Assembly (NCBI GenBank): GCA_963691815.1
Contig: OY829653.1
Span: 26,799,653 to 26,863,652 of the forward strand
Origin: Echiichthys vipera
Lineage: Eukaryota; Chordata; Actinopteri; Perciformes; Trachinidae
Direction: 5' to 3'
Length of the DNA stretch: 64,000 bases
In this document: positions 37,201 through 48,521 of the stretch, one piece after another
How positions within the stretch are numbered: position 1 is the stretch's first letter
How the letters are laid out: the number at the start of each line of letters is the position of its first letter
Notes under the pieces: model-generated
What the model saw: only the letters and a program-made list of their open reading frames with translations
Database searches by the model: none
What the model was told of the DNA's origin: nothing
Made by a program: the position numbers and the translations under genes

Positions 37201-40200
37201 GGGAGATGGGCCAAATGCACCTGGTTGAGTGACTGAGCAGAACAAATACATGGCATGGAGATGACTTGTTGAGGCCACAATTCCTATCTCTGCTTCTTAG
37301 TCTAGCATGTTAGCCCTCAATAGCTTGGTAGCTTTAAGCCAGGCTTCACTTAGCCTGCCTCAGCTCCAGCATGCTCCATCTATTTAGAGTCACGACACTG
37401 CCAAGATGGCTATGGCCAGAGCACCAGGCTCTTCAGAAACCTGTTGGTGACGTCACAGGGACTACAGCCACATTTTAACATTCTATGAAGGAAACGTATA
37501 AAGCTTAACAACAAAAGGCATGTGTGCTGAGATTTATTCTTAAATCTTCTATGTACAAATACATTTCTACTTTGCTACAGTGTTGCCACAGCTCCTTTAG
37601 TACTCTCCTCGAAAACAGGTCTCCCCTTATACAACCAACTCTTTTGTATGAGAATTGATTGACCTACAATGTAATTGCTTAGGTAACTCATATTGATTCA
37701 TCTCGTTAAAGTCATGACTGTGGGTGTATGAAGAGACTGAAGCACAACAACAAACTAATTACAAGGAAAAATACATTTTTTTCGAGAAAGAGACAAACCC
37801 CTTCACACTTTCCTCTTTGTATGGACCATTTTCTAAAGCATCCTCTGACATTTGACATCAACACATATCCAAATGGATTCTCGCATTAACAGGAGGGGAA
37901 AGTTATGAAGGCATTAATTACTTTGTAGAGCAGAATGGAGACAAGTTGTATTTTTCTGAATTACCAGAGACATGCAACCCTTCTCTCAATCCTACCAGAA
38001 TCTGGGTAAAAAAACATCTCAGGCATGACAACATCAGATAACAGGTAGGAAAATGAATAGTGTGCTTGGATTAGTACTCTGGCATCCTAAGTAGCTGCTT
38101 GGAGGATTATCTCAGGCGTTGTATGAACTCTTGTGCATTTGGTATTAACAACTTTGTTCCAAAATAACATCTAGTAACTTTCGGTTGTGTTGACTTGTAA
38201 GACAATTAAGACAATCACTAGGAAACTTTTAACTTTAGACAATTTTTGTTTATGTTGTGTCGTTTTTCTGAGAATGTGCATACGTTTATACATATGTCTC
38301 TTATTCTTATTTATTTCTTATTCCTATTTATTTGTATACTTTCTCTCTATATATTTATATTCTGCACAGAAAACCCAATGTCTGTGTGGAGATCAATAAA
38401 GAATCTCTGTATTTGTTTGATTTTGCTGTGTTCTGTTCTTCCTATAGGAATGGGCTTATGCAAAAGCCTCTGAACACCCACACAGGTGCTTGTAATTAGT
38501 CTGAGTAGACCTCTTCTCAGGACTGTGTGGGTGTGTACAGTGGAATTAACCGACACATTTCTGAGTCTCCCACTTTGTTGCACCTGTTGAGGCAGGATAA
38601 ATTACAACTTTATCATTCTTTTTAGTAGGTTGGAGATTTGTGACCTCATAAATTCCCATCAAAGCTCTGCTAATCAGCCAGAATAACTTAAAACACCTGT
38701 GTGGTCGTTCAAAGGCTTTAAGTTAGCCATAAAATGTCTGGTCAAGCAACCGCGGTCCAAGTTTATTCCATTTCTGGCTCTCCTGGGTTTCTATCCACAA
38801 ATGCTGTTCATTTCTCCTCACTTCACCCTGTGATGATAAAGAAACAGTGACCCAGACAGAGACAAGATGAAACAGGCAGACAGACATATAGAGGGGGTCT
38901 GTTTTGCCGAGCAGGGGCCTGCAGCAGGCCGTGCCAGGTAATGGGGCCATAATGGGCTTTTAACAGCCGCACAGCTGAAGGTGGTGTTTGCCCTTCAGTG
39001 GAAAAGCAGTGCAAACAGGAAGCGCTGCATGGAGACATCCCCAGACGCTGGACAGGCCGGGATGAGTCATGACGCCTGCTGATGACAACTTTACCAAAAC
39101 AGGCTCCAATAAAGCACAGCTAACCTGCCTGTCATAAACCACTCACATTGTGCCGATTCGGCGGAAATTTATCTTATTTTCTTCTGCCCGCACCCTGAAT
39201 CAACCTAATGGGGCTAAATTAGTTCAGCCTTGGTGCACAGGGAAGAGGAAGGTTTTAAATGTTTCCTAACAGCAATGTTCCCTCAGTAAAAGTTAGAAAC
39301 TGATAAGAAAACGGGATAGGGTCAGAAAGCAGCGCTGAATGAGCAAAGAACCAGTTAAACATTAAGCATTAAAGTGGGATTGACTCTGTGGTGCTCTAAG
39401 CAGAATTTGGACCAATAGCTATCTCACAAAAAAACTATGATAGGGCTTTGATTTCTACTTATCCCTCTAACAAGCCTTAATTAAGACAAACCGCTCTTTC
39501 AGTTCAGACTCTTAAACTCTTCCCTGCCTTTTCACAGATTAATCAATCTAAAACTAAGCATTTTTTTTCTCTTGGTGGTTTAAGTACATCTCAATAATGT
39601 TCACTTTAAAGCAACCTCCTTAGAAAGCTGAACGATCGTGGCAGACACTGCAGTCAGATCAAGCTTTAGTCTGCTGCTTACCAACCATTTCAAAAGAGAT
39701 TGCCACTTAAACCTGCATCTTGATTCATCCGTGTTCTCATCATGAGCTGCCAGAAGTATCTGCGTGAGGAAGCGGAGGATCACCAAGAGACTAGTGTAAG
39801 AAAAAATAGCATCAAGCCATTTAATAAGTTACCTGACACACACGCCTGATGATTTAATGTCTGTGCCCAGTAACCATATCATCCTCAAAGGCTAAAAAGT
39901 AACTGTGTGCTGTGTGGGTGGCTTCTTTGAACTATCACTTGTGTCAATGGTGGATCCTCCCAGTCTGCCCCATGCTGATCAATGGCAAGTGTTAAACACA
40001 AGGAAGATTAATTAGCTGCAGGAGAAGAAGCGTATCGAGTAGCTAGCAGATCAATCTGATGAAGCCTCTGCAAGGTCTAACTTTCCTGCCGATAACAAAG
40101 CATCAGTGAGAACAGCAGATAGTCAGCGGTGGCTGATCTGAAGTTTCCCTCTGAACAAGAGTGCATGATTACATACTAAAACGAGCTGCTGTGGCATGAC

Positions 40201-41310
40201 ATCAATAAAGACACACACAAATATAATCATGCACACGCACACGCACACGCACACAGCAGCTTTGATGCGAAATTTTGTTGTGCAGGTTATAAGGTCAATT
40301 TCGACCTTTCTTTGAAAGTCAGTCGTTGTTGTATCCCCCATCTGATGGATTTAATTTTTTTTCGTATTTGTTGTATGAGATTAATCAATACATTGGCTGT
40401 GTATTAGACGATGCAACCAGATCACATTCCTCCGAGCGTTATATTCATTGATAACAGTCAGATAAATGTGCACTTACAATATTAATGATAAACTGCTGGT
40501 AAGTCCCATCTGACAATGTAAAAGTTTTGATATCTGTTAGCTTAACCGACTGATAGAAATAACATTAGCTAGCTGTTTCTCAGCTATTAAACCTGGAGTA
40601 CTTAAATAAGTAAGTTAATTTTTCATATTTTTAATACACTGAAAACAGTATTATGATATGCTTAAAAGTTTAACTAGGAGGTCTTGTGCTCACTTCTGCT
40701 GCAGCTACCTAAGTCAGTGACCATGGCCAAATGCATTTCCCCTCAGCTCACCCTGAGAACAATCGAGACTGACACAGACGGGAGAAGGCTGCGCTTGTCT
40801 TACATTTCCTCTTACAAATCTCTTGAACATTTGGTACTCTACCTAAAGAAATTTGGTAAAAGTCTTACTTTTTTTTTTTCCTGCGGGATGAACAACAGAC
40901 TTGTCTTCTCCCAAACTTATACCTCTCCGCAGTATAGGCCAAATTAATAATCTGTTTAGCAGACAACTGTGGCGCTTTGGCGGCTGGTAGAAACCCGGTC
41001 TGCGATTATCTCATTTTTCACAGAAAGGCTCCCACAGCTGATTAGTTTTGACCCATTCAGTTAAAAAAAGCAGCTTTTTAAATAATCAATAATCGTACAT
41101 TTGTGGGATTCCAGATTTATATTTACTGTGCACCAATGCTTCTTTGCATTGAGCCTATATCTGCACCATTATGTAATGGTGTTAGAATTCATTTACATTG
41201 TGTGTCGGTTAATTTTTTTAATGGGAAAGCCTGACCAACAATTTAGAGTAATGTCAATTTGAATGAACAGTAAAATGAAATTCAAGGTGTGGTTTGACCC
41301 ATTCTCTTAC

Positions 41311-41407
41311 CAAAGACTTCATCTTGTGATTCTGCTGCTGCTGCTTCTGCTGCTGCTGCTTCTGCTACTGCTGTTGTCTGCTCTGCTTCAGGTTGAGGTG
41401 ATGGAGC
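41311..41407 (-). CDS. mbp: Golli exon B (Ala/Glu-rich segment ending DEVF-G)
   Basis: The exon is 97 nt, with acceptor TTGTGTTCCTATTAAAG and donor GTAAGAGAA. It starts in phase 0 and ends after the first base of a Gly codon, exactly complementing golli exon C. It encodes APSPQPEAEQTTAVAEAAAA, then EAAAAESQDEVF. The end DEVF-G matches the mammalian golli junction (N/D-E-V-F-G before EADANQNNG), which is the basis for the call. The middle is an EAAAA repeat encoded by GCA triplets, likely a rigid helix. It fits in frame after exon A (ending ESESK, phase 0). A 102-bp GA array lies 97 bp upstream in transcript direction. Confidence 0.85.
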
Positions 41408-41503
41408 CTTTAATAGGAACACAAAAACAGATTGAAGAGGTGAGACACTGGGGTGCCATGGCAACAGAGCAAGGACAGAGACCAACAAAGTGAGTGAGCT
41501 AGT

Positions 41504-41522
41504 GAGAGAGAGAGAGAGAGAA

Positions 41523-41605
<83 letters not shown>
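41504..41605. repeat. Long (GA)n array
   Basis: A 102-bp purine-only tract, nearly all GA with two AAAG interruptions near 41520-41531. On the golli (minus) strand it is a (TC)n polypyrimidine tract ending 97 bp before exon B. Homopurine mirror repeats of this length can form triplex H-DNA. Any frames through it are repeat artefacts. Confidence 0.95.
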
Positions 41606-41611
<6 letters not shown>

Positions 41612-42355
41612 TTATACCTTTTTAGGCTTCTGGGTTTCATAATTACAGCAGAATTATGCTCAGACTCTCTCATTGAACGTTCAAAGAATTTTTGAATAGC
41701 ATACAAATTGAGATTTGCAGATTCTATATGTTTCATCAGTCATATCCAGCTTGATTTTAGGCAGGATTAATTCTATATAGCAGGTGGTTTAGACGATCTA
41801 GGGGAAGTTGTGCTAGGGCAGATAATCTTTGTTGTGTGACAGCATTTCAGTTTTGTTTCTAAATGAAAATGTGCTTTTGGAAGATGATGTTTTATCAGAC
41901 ATGTGTATGTTGTCAGTATATACTTGATGTTAAAAGGCTAGAGTAAGCATGTACAGCGAATGCACATAAGAAATGAAAAAGTAAAGTGACAGATGATAGC
42001 ATTTGTTGCTACTGTGACTAACTAGTCCCTTGTGTCAGCTAGTTTCTGAATTTCTCCTTCAGAAGCTGATTTGATATGGATCTTGAAACAAATTGTACAA
42101 ATTAATTAAAATGTTTTGCATTCTGATCACATCTGTTTGAAATCCAATTAGTTGGAGAATAGAATTACTGCCTTGTCTCCCTCAGTCAACCAGTGATGTT
42201 GTGGTTTACATCCATACTGTCCAGACTTACATACATGTATGCAGTGAAGACTTTGAAGGAATTTCACAAAGGTATTAAGTGTACTTTTTGGCGAAATGTG
42301 GATGCTTAGGATACATCATCAAACCGGCAGCAGAGAAGATCAGTACAGTTTCAAG

Positions 42356-42357
<2 letters not shown>

Positions 42358-42425
<68 letters not shown>
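42358..42425. repeat. (TA)n array
   Basis: An uninterrupted TA array of about 67 bp, self-complementary and able to extrude a cruciform. It lies in the golli intron and carries no coding information. Confidence 0.95.
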
Positions 42426-42428
<3 letters not shown>

Positions 42429-42604
42429 TATCATTTCCAGCAGGTCATTGCCTATTTAAAAGTCTTGATTCTATGTTGGTAAGTGTACTTTGCTTCTGAC
42501 ATATTGACTTTTGCTGCTGTCACCAAGGGGAGGCTTATATTGAGAAAACATAAAGATTAAATAACACCATTTAATCCTACAGGCCTGTGTTATCAGGCTT
42601 TCCA

Positions 42605-43625
42605 GATATACAGTGAAGAAGAGTATTAATTCTTGATTTTTTCTGAAATATTTTACTGTTCATAATTTGATAGAATTCCAGCTGTGGTTATAGTACTGCT
42701 GTACTAGCATGTTTTTTTAAATAACCAAGGCACTTCAACAAAAACCTTTATTTTGTGAAAAACACAGTGATCAGAATTAGAGAACAGTAACCATTGTGTC
42801 AGTATAGAGGATTTCAACACTGTTTTCTTCGGGCTATAGGATTCAAAAATGAACAGTAAGTGTAGAGGCCACAGCTTTGAATGACTTCAGCACATCTGTG
42901 CCCACAGGACATCACTAGTTTCTCACACTGCTCTGGTTTGATCTTGGTCCATTCTGACTCAGTCTCTTCCACAGTTCACTAACTGAAGTGGGTTTATTAG
43001 ACATTACTTTGTTGCCATGGGTTTTCCAGAGCTTCTCTATGAGGTTTAGATCTGGATTCTGGGCTGGCCATTTCATTGTTTCAATATTCTTCAAGGAACT
43101 GCTTAACCTGTCACCCCCTGACACACTGCAATGTGACAGGGGATGACAGGTTAAGCAGTTCATTTTATTTGTCTTTATTAAAGTTGTAGCTGATCATGAG
43201 ACAGTTGCAGTGGAGGTATTGCATGTTGCTGAAGGAGGTTCACATAAACATTTGCATGCACCCTGCCATGTAGCTGTACAAGAGACCCAACTCCTGTTGC
43301 AGAAAACATCCCCCAAACCGTGACACTTCCTCCTCCAAATTTAACTGACTTCTTATCAAACTTTGGGTTCAGTCTTTCCCCAGTCCTACGCCAGATTAAC
43401 ACCAATAACTGGGAGGGATCTGAAACTGTTCTCTAGTTTTGCTCACTGCTTTTTTCACAAAATTAAGGTTTTTGTTGAAGTGCCATGGTTATTTAAAAAA
43501 AACATGCTAGTACAGCAGTGGTATAGCCACAGCTGATATTCTATCAAATTCTGGACAATAAAAAAATAACAGTATTTCGGAAAAAAATGAGAATTCAAGA
43601 ATACTTTGTTCTCTAATTTTGATGT
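42605..43625 (-). mobile_element. Defective Tc1-like transposon with long inverted repeats
   Basis: Long inverted repeats of about 180 bp flank the element. The left arm includes AATTTGATAGAATTCCAGCT, CTGCTGTACTAGCATGTTTT and CAAGGCACTTCAACAAAAAC. The right arm on the other strand includes the near-identical sequences. Copies of AATTAGAGAACA occur at the inner left edge (about 42776) and the outer right arm (about 43605), the IR/DR arrangement of fish Tc1 elements. Between the arms only the C-terminal half of a transposase remains. The element is about 1.0 kb against about 1.6 kb for intact members. Confidence 0.8.
42915..43405 (-). pseudogene. Tc1 transposase remnant
   Basis: Two minus-strand frames carry recognisable Tc1 transposase pieces. 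The first (43405-43178) includes KFGGGSVTVWGMFSATGVGS, around the second catalytic Asp region. The second (43163-42915) includes MKWPAQNPDLNLIEKLWKTH, the DDE signature ending in the catalytic Glu. A shift separates the two, and an insertion of SSLKN-like sequence precedes the second motif. The N-terminal paired-type DNA-binding domain is missing because the right inverted repeat begins almost immediately. Not functional. Confidence 0.85.
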
Positions 43626-45680
43626 ATAGAAGTAATGATTCAACTGTAACTCCCTGAGGTCCAAAGTTGCAAGCTGAATTGTTCTACGCACCTGTACTGG
43701 CACTTCTGATTCACTGGGTCAGACATATTAAACCCCCCATGTCACAAAACTGTCATGTTCATTTCTCTCTTAGCTATTAGTTAGTTGTTTCTATTTACTT
43801 TTTCAAAGTGAAGTAAATATTTGCATTTGCTAATCCTCACATTTTATAAATCCTCTTACTGATTCCCTCCTCTCTAATGACAATGCAATGTACACTCATA
43901 CCCCCAGCTCCAACTTTTGAGTAGGTTTGCCAACATGGGGAATCAACACAGATGTTCAAAAACTGCTCAGCATTACATGAGCATACGGATAAGTGGAACT
44001 GTGACACAGTCCTGTGAGCTGAGGTGGACAAGTGTGGTGAACAAGGACTTACAGATGCAAATCACATGAATTCAACAAAGTGCCACGCTTTTTAAAATTA
44101 GTATTTGTTCATTTTCTTATTTGAAGGAATTATGTAAATTTGTTTTGACATGAAAAGATTCAAATTCAATAAACAGCGAGAGACGGACACAAAGAAAGCA
44201 TGGCAGAAAGAGAAGACGATCTGCACAAGGATTTTTGTGCATTGATAAAGCTTACATTATCACTGCATTTCTGAGATCTGGAACATCAACATATTTTCCC
44301 ATCATTAAAGCACTCACTATTCTGTTGAATTATGTCCATGCACACCCACCCACACACACAGACATAGCTATCTTATGTCTCTTTTCAGCCTTGCACACAG
44401 AAAGGAAAATTAGCAATACAAACAACAAATCCACATTCAAGGCAGTGGTATCGCTGGAGGCTGAGGCAGCAGATTTAAATCTACAAGTAATGGGCTTCAG
44501 GGGACTGTTTGAAATTTCAAAAACAAATTATTTGTATATTGACATAAGTGAAACTGTAAATAAGGACAGTATTTTACTCTGATGATTTTTGGCACTTTCA
44601 AAAGAATCTTTGCCTTAAACATTTGGTTTCTAACCATCCTGAAGGACACATTACATGAAGCAAAGATTGAGGGCTCTATGTTCAGTAGCCCAGTGGTGAG
44701 GTGCAAATCACAGTCACGTGTGCCCATGCAAAGTGCATCGAGAGAGTGCACTTTTGGTGAACACCACTATGAAATGTAACCCAATCTCATATGACACGTC
44801 AATCATCACAAATCAATTATTACAAACTTTTTTTCCCATCTCAATGTGCGCACTCCCCACAAGCATTGAACACCGTCCAGCAAGCTACTAGCTAGTCTTA
44901 GTTTGACTCTACTATAAAATGCCAAATGGAGCAGCAAGAAATTCAGCCAGCACCCTGGTCACTGAAAGTAAGCCATTTGGCGCACTTTGGATTTAACAAC
45001 CTCCAGGGGTAGACGGAGCTGTATATGACTTATTCAATATGCAAGGTTTGCAAAATGACGGTCTTAGGAAACACTACGGATGCCCACTGTGTTATTAAGT
45101 GAGCCGTTATTCGCTTCTCCATAGTCAAACCAGCTAGCCCTATATTTGTAGTGCGCCTGTATTCTTACATTTATGGTAAATGCATTGAAACGGCACAGAG
45201 GAGCTGACATGAAGGTAAACACTTTACGGTCTTTCTGCGGTATAAATAAACACGGAAATAAGATTAATTGCATAATATTCACAGAACTTTCCACTGTGGA
45301 ATTTCAGAATAAAAGGTCTTTCAAAGGTACAAAAATATGTGTCAACGTCAGGTGGGGTTTTGACGCAAATTTGTTGAAGCTTGTGGGGATACTTACATAT
45401 AATTTGGCTTTGGCTACATTAGCTAGCAAGCAAACATGGTTAAGTTAACATTACAACGGTAGTCATTTAAGGGATGCATTTGTCTCTGGTAGAACATGTA
45501 ACTTACAACAAAACTTCGTAAAGTGTGTTTCAAAATAATTTAGAAGTCCTAATCCCATAGAATAGTAAATGGTTAAGGCCACATTTGAACTCAAGTTTTG
45601 CATCTGTTTCCTCAATGGGAGAGGGAGAGTATTCTTCACATATTACAGGTGGTCATCATTGAGTGAACATATCACTTGAG

Positions 45681-45888
45681 CAGGGCTGGGCAATTTTGGT
45701 CCTGGAGGGCCACTGTCCTGCATGTTTTAGGTTTCTCCCTACCCTAACACACCTGAGTCTAACAATAATCAAACAGTGACAAGCATCAGCTGCTTGATAA
45801 CGAGCACATCATTAGACTCAGGTGTGTTAGAGCAGAGAGAAACCTAAAACATGCAGTGGCCCTCCAGGACCGGAATTGCCCAGCCCTG
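45681..45888. mobile_element. hAT-type MITE with 8-bp target-site duplication
   Basis: This 208-bp palindromic element has ends CAGGGCTGGGCAATT and the inverse, and inner arms TGGTCCTGGAGGGCCACTG and TGCATGTTTTAGGTTTCTC mirrored on the right. The flanks CACTTGAG (45673-45680) and CACTAGAG (45889-45896) form an 8-bp duplication with one mismatch, as expected for hAT insertion. The central loop reads roughly ACAATAATCAAACAGTGACA. Non-coding. It could fold into a long hairpin if transcribed in the golli pre-mRNA. Confidence 0.9.
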
Positions 45889-46187
45889 CACTAGAGTAAT
45901 GCATGGGTAAATGACTCTGCTCATGAAGCTGTCCCTAATCACGCGCTCTTGGTCAGATTCCAACCGCTCAGTATATCCCATTTAAAACTGAAAAAGGAAA
46001 TCAGGAAAAGAATGCATGGTGCAGTGCAATTGTGGTGTGACATATTCTTAAAGCTCAATAGTGCGACATAATTCTCATTAGGCCGAAAGGAGATGAAGTT
46101 AGCTTTCAGTTGGCAATTCGACAGAAGTTCTCTTTTCAATTTGTTAGTTTTACCTGCAGCAGGAGGAAGGTTTCATTAAACATTTCA

Positions 46188-46412
46188 CAAAGACAGACAA
46201 CCATTCAGACCTACGGGTAATTTAGAGTCATCAATTAACCTATAACATGCACATCTTTGGACTGCAGGAGGAAGCCGGAGAACCCGGAGAGAACGCACAC
46301 AGACACGGGGAGAACATGCAAACTCCACACAGAAGGGCCCCAGCCAGGATTTGAACCAGGAACCCTCTTGCTGTGAGGCAACAGTGCTAACCACCACCCG
46401 CCAGTGCTGCCC
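46188..46412. repeat. Abundant fish interspersed repeat, copy 1
   Basis: It contains AGTCATCAATTAACCTATAA, GGAGGAAGCCGGAGAACCCG, ACACGGGGAGAACATGCAAA and CAACAGTGCTAACCACCACC. The same body occurs at 50119-50344 and 52450-52637, and the head alone at 61741-61808. The head (GGGGTCGCGGGGG) is missing here. No function; the family name is not certain to me. Confidence 0.8.
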
Positions 46413-46859
46413 TATGCATATCCTAGTCTTCTAATGGTCACACACTGGTTGTCCTGGTCGACTCTTGTTCCTTTTTTGCACATAATGCATTTATAGTTAC
46501 GTTCTATCTCTTACAATGTCACTCACTGGTCTCGTCCACTAGAGAGGTAGAAGAGGAGCAACAGGATAGAGAGAGACATTATCTGTTTTTGACACCTTTT
46601 ATCTTTTGTGAAGTACTGTGGTAGTGCATAATGTGCTGCAATGTTTCATAAAAAAGGATGAAATAATAGTCTGTTTTAATGATTTTATATACTTGCTAAC
46701 TAAGTCTTGTGGGTCAGCAAATTTCTTTAAATTGAAACACAGAGAGTAGATTTGGCCTGTAGTGATGGTGTTGAGTTTCTTATAGGTCAACATTGATGTT
46801 GAGTGCAGTGAATAGATTAATATAGTAGTAAAAAACACCATTGCTTATAAAAAACGGCA

Positions 46860-47175
46860 CAGAAGGTTAGAAATGAACACCCTTAGTCAAAGCAAATAAC
46901 ACAATTTAGTGTTAAATATGCACTTCCATGGGTCACAAAACATTCTGAAAGTTAAAAAATAAACACTCCCAGTGAATATTAATAACACAATTAAGTGTTA
47001 AATAACACATACATTTTCATGTGTTATAGACCAACACTGAGTGTCAGATATCTAACACTATGAGAGATTTAAAATAATAACACTTTAACTCCCAATCGGT
47101 GACACTCATATAAACACAGAGAAAGTGTTAATTTTGACACCCTAAGAGTTAAATATACACGAACGATTTTGCTGT
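46860..47175. repeat. AACAC/GTGTT-rich repeat
   Basis: A stretch dense in AACACT, TAACAC and AGTGTTA motifs in both orientations (for example TTTAGTGTTAAATA, CAATTAAGTGTTAAATAACA, AAAGTGTTAATTTTGACACC). Repeated self-complementary units of this type are typical of a non-autonomous DNA element, but I could not define its ends. Confidence 0.5.
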
Positions 47176-47597
47176 GTACAATACAAAAACAATGTAGTTA
47201 CTTTGTATCCATGCCTGGGACATGCAGCTTCAGTCTCTCTTTTAGTCTCTTTAATATCATGTATGTAACTATCAGGTGCATGTATTGGAACCCATTGATA
47301 AGACTCTCATCCTAAAATGAGCCATTTGGAAATATTTAAAAAATCTTGCCGCAAGCAGCATTTTCAACAAACTTACTGAGCTAACATTAGCACAATTAAC
47401 TAACTGCAATGGATTGAATCTACCAGCGGCAGTTAGTATTTCAACAAGAAATGAAATTTGTTTACCGCTTTCTAAAAAAACAAGGACCCTTCGTTTCAAG
47501 AGTTTTGAGTGGTAAATCTGTCACCTTTACCTGTGTGTTGAACTACAAAAGGCAAGACTTTCACAATCAATTACAATAACAATTACAACAAGTATTG

Positions 47598-48521
47598 GCT
47601 TTGTCACCAATCCTGTTCGTGATTTTCATGGACAGGATATAAAGGCGTAGTCGTGGTGGGGAGGGGTTGCAGTTCGGTGGGCTGAGGATCTCGTCTCTGC
47701 TTTTCGCAGATGATGTGGTCCTGATGGCATCGTCGGTCAGTGACCTTCAGCACTCACTGGATCGGTTCGCAGCCGAGTGTGAAATGGCTGGGGTGAGGAT
47801 CAGCACCTCTAAATCTGAGGCCATGGCTCTTAGCAGGAAACCGGTGGATTGCTTACTCCAGGTAGGGAATGAGTCCTTATCCGAAGTGAAGGAGTTCAAG
47901 TACCTCGGGATCATGTTCACGAGTGAGGGGACGATGGAGCGTGAGTTTGGCCGGAGAATCGGAGCAGCGGGGGCGGTGTTGCAGTCGCTCTACCGCACCG
48001 TTGTGACGAAAAGAGAGCTGAGCCGGAAGGCAAAGCTCTCGATCTACCATTCAATCTTCGTTCCTACCCTCACCTATGGTCATGAAAGCTGGGTCATGAC
48101 CGAAAGAACGAGGTCGCGGATACAAGCGGCCGAAATGGGTTTTCTCAGGAGGGTGGCTGGAGTCTCCCCCAGAGATAGGGTGAGAAGTTCAGCCATCCGT
48201 GAGGAACTCGGAGTAGAGCCGCTGCTCCTTAGCGTTGAAAGGAGCCAGTTGAGGTGGTTCGGGCATCTAGTAAGGATGCCCCCTTGGCGTCTCCCTAGGG
48301 AGGTGTTCCAGGCACGTCCAGCTGGGAGGAGGCCTCGGGAAAGACCCAGGACTAGGTGGAGAGATTATATTTCCACACTGGCCTGGGAACGCCTCAGGAT
48401 CCCCCAGTTAGAGCTGGTAAATGTGGCCCGGGAAAGGGAAGTTTGGGGTCCCCTGCTAAAGCTGCTGCCCCCGCGACCCGACCCCGGATAAGCGGATGAA
48501 GATGAGATGAGATAAGATGAA
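47598..48521 (+). mobile_element. 5'-truncated LINE, RTE/Rex3-like 3' end
   Basis: The segment begins abruptly inside a reverse transcriptase (LSPILFVIFMDRI, then an in-frame TAA) and ends with the protein tail PPRPDPG, a stop, and a GATGA-type tail (GGATGAAGATGAGATGAGAT). Severe 5' truncation and a short tandem 3' tail are hallmarks of target-primed reverse transcription. A GATG-repeat tail is known for fish Rex3 (RTE clade); my clade assignment rests on that and on recall of the protein. It is inserted in the golli intron antisense to golli. Confidence 0.85.
47643..48491 (+). pseudogene. Reverse transcriptase C-terminal fragment
   Basis: After the stop at 47640-47642 the frame stays open for about 280 codons without an initiating ATG. 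It contains the RT active-site motif FADDVVL (47708 onward) inside LRISSLLFADDVVLMASSVS, the thumb region (EFKYLGIMFTSEG, RRIGAAGAVLQSLYRTVVTK), YGHESWVMTERTRSRIQAAE, and RRPRERPRTRWRDYISTLAW near the end. Endonuclease and most of RT are missing. One premature stop in an otherwise long intact frame implies a fairly recent insertion. Confidence 0.88.

Larger units (their letters stand above)
15793..41310 (-). other. mbp: Large golli intron (25.5 kb)
   Basis: This intron separates golli exons B and C. Named contents are the telomere-like repeat copy 2 (21321-21510), a GA array (19057-19091), nested DNA transposons (25247-27050), a duplicated 246-bp segment (31358-31603 and 33282-33527) and SINE pieces (33700-34206). 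15793-19056, 19092-21320, 21511-25246, 27051-31357 and 34207-41310 show no supported gene. They contain AT-rich sequence, occasional TA/GT runs and short chance frames. 38700-39250 is somewhat more GC-rich and low in repeats, but I found no coding signal there. Confidence 0.85.

Noticed and set aside
41410..41736. Minus-strand frame rich in Ser-Leu
   Set aside because: It is produced by translating the (TC)n array.
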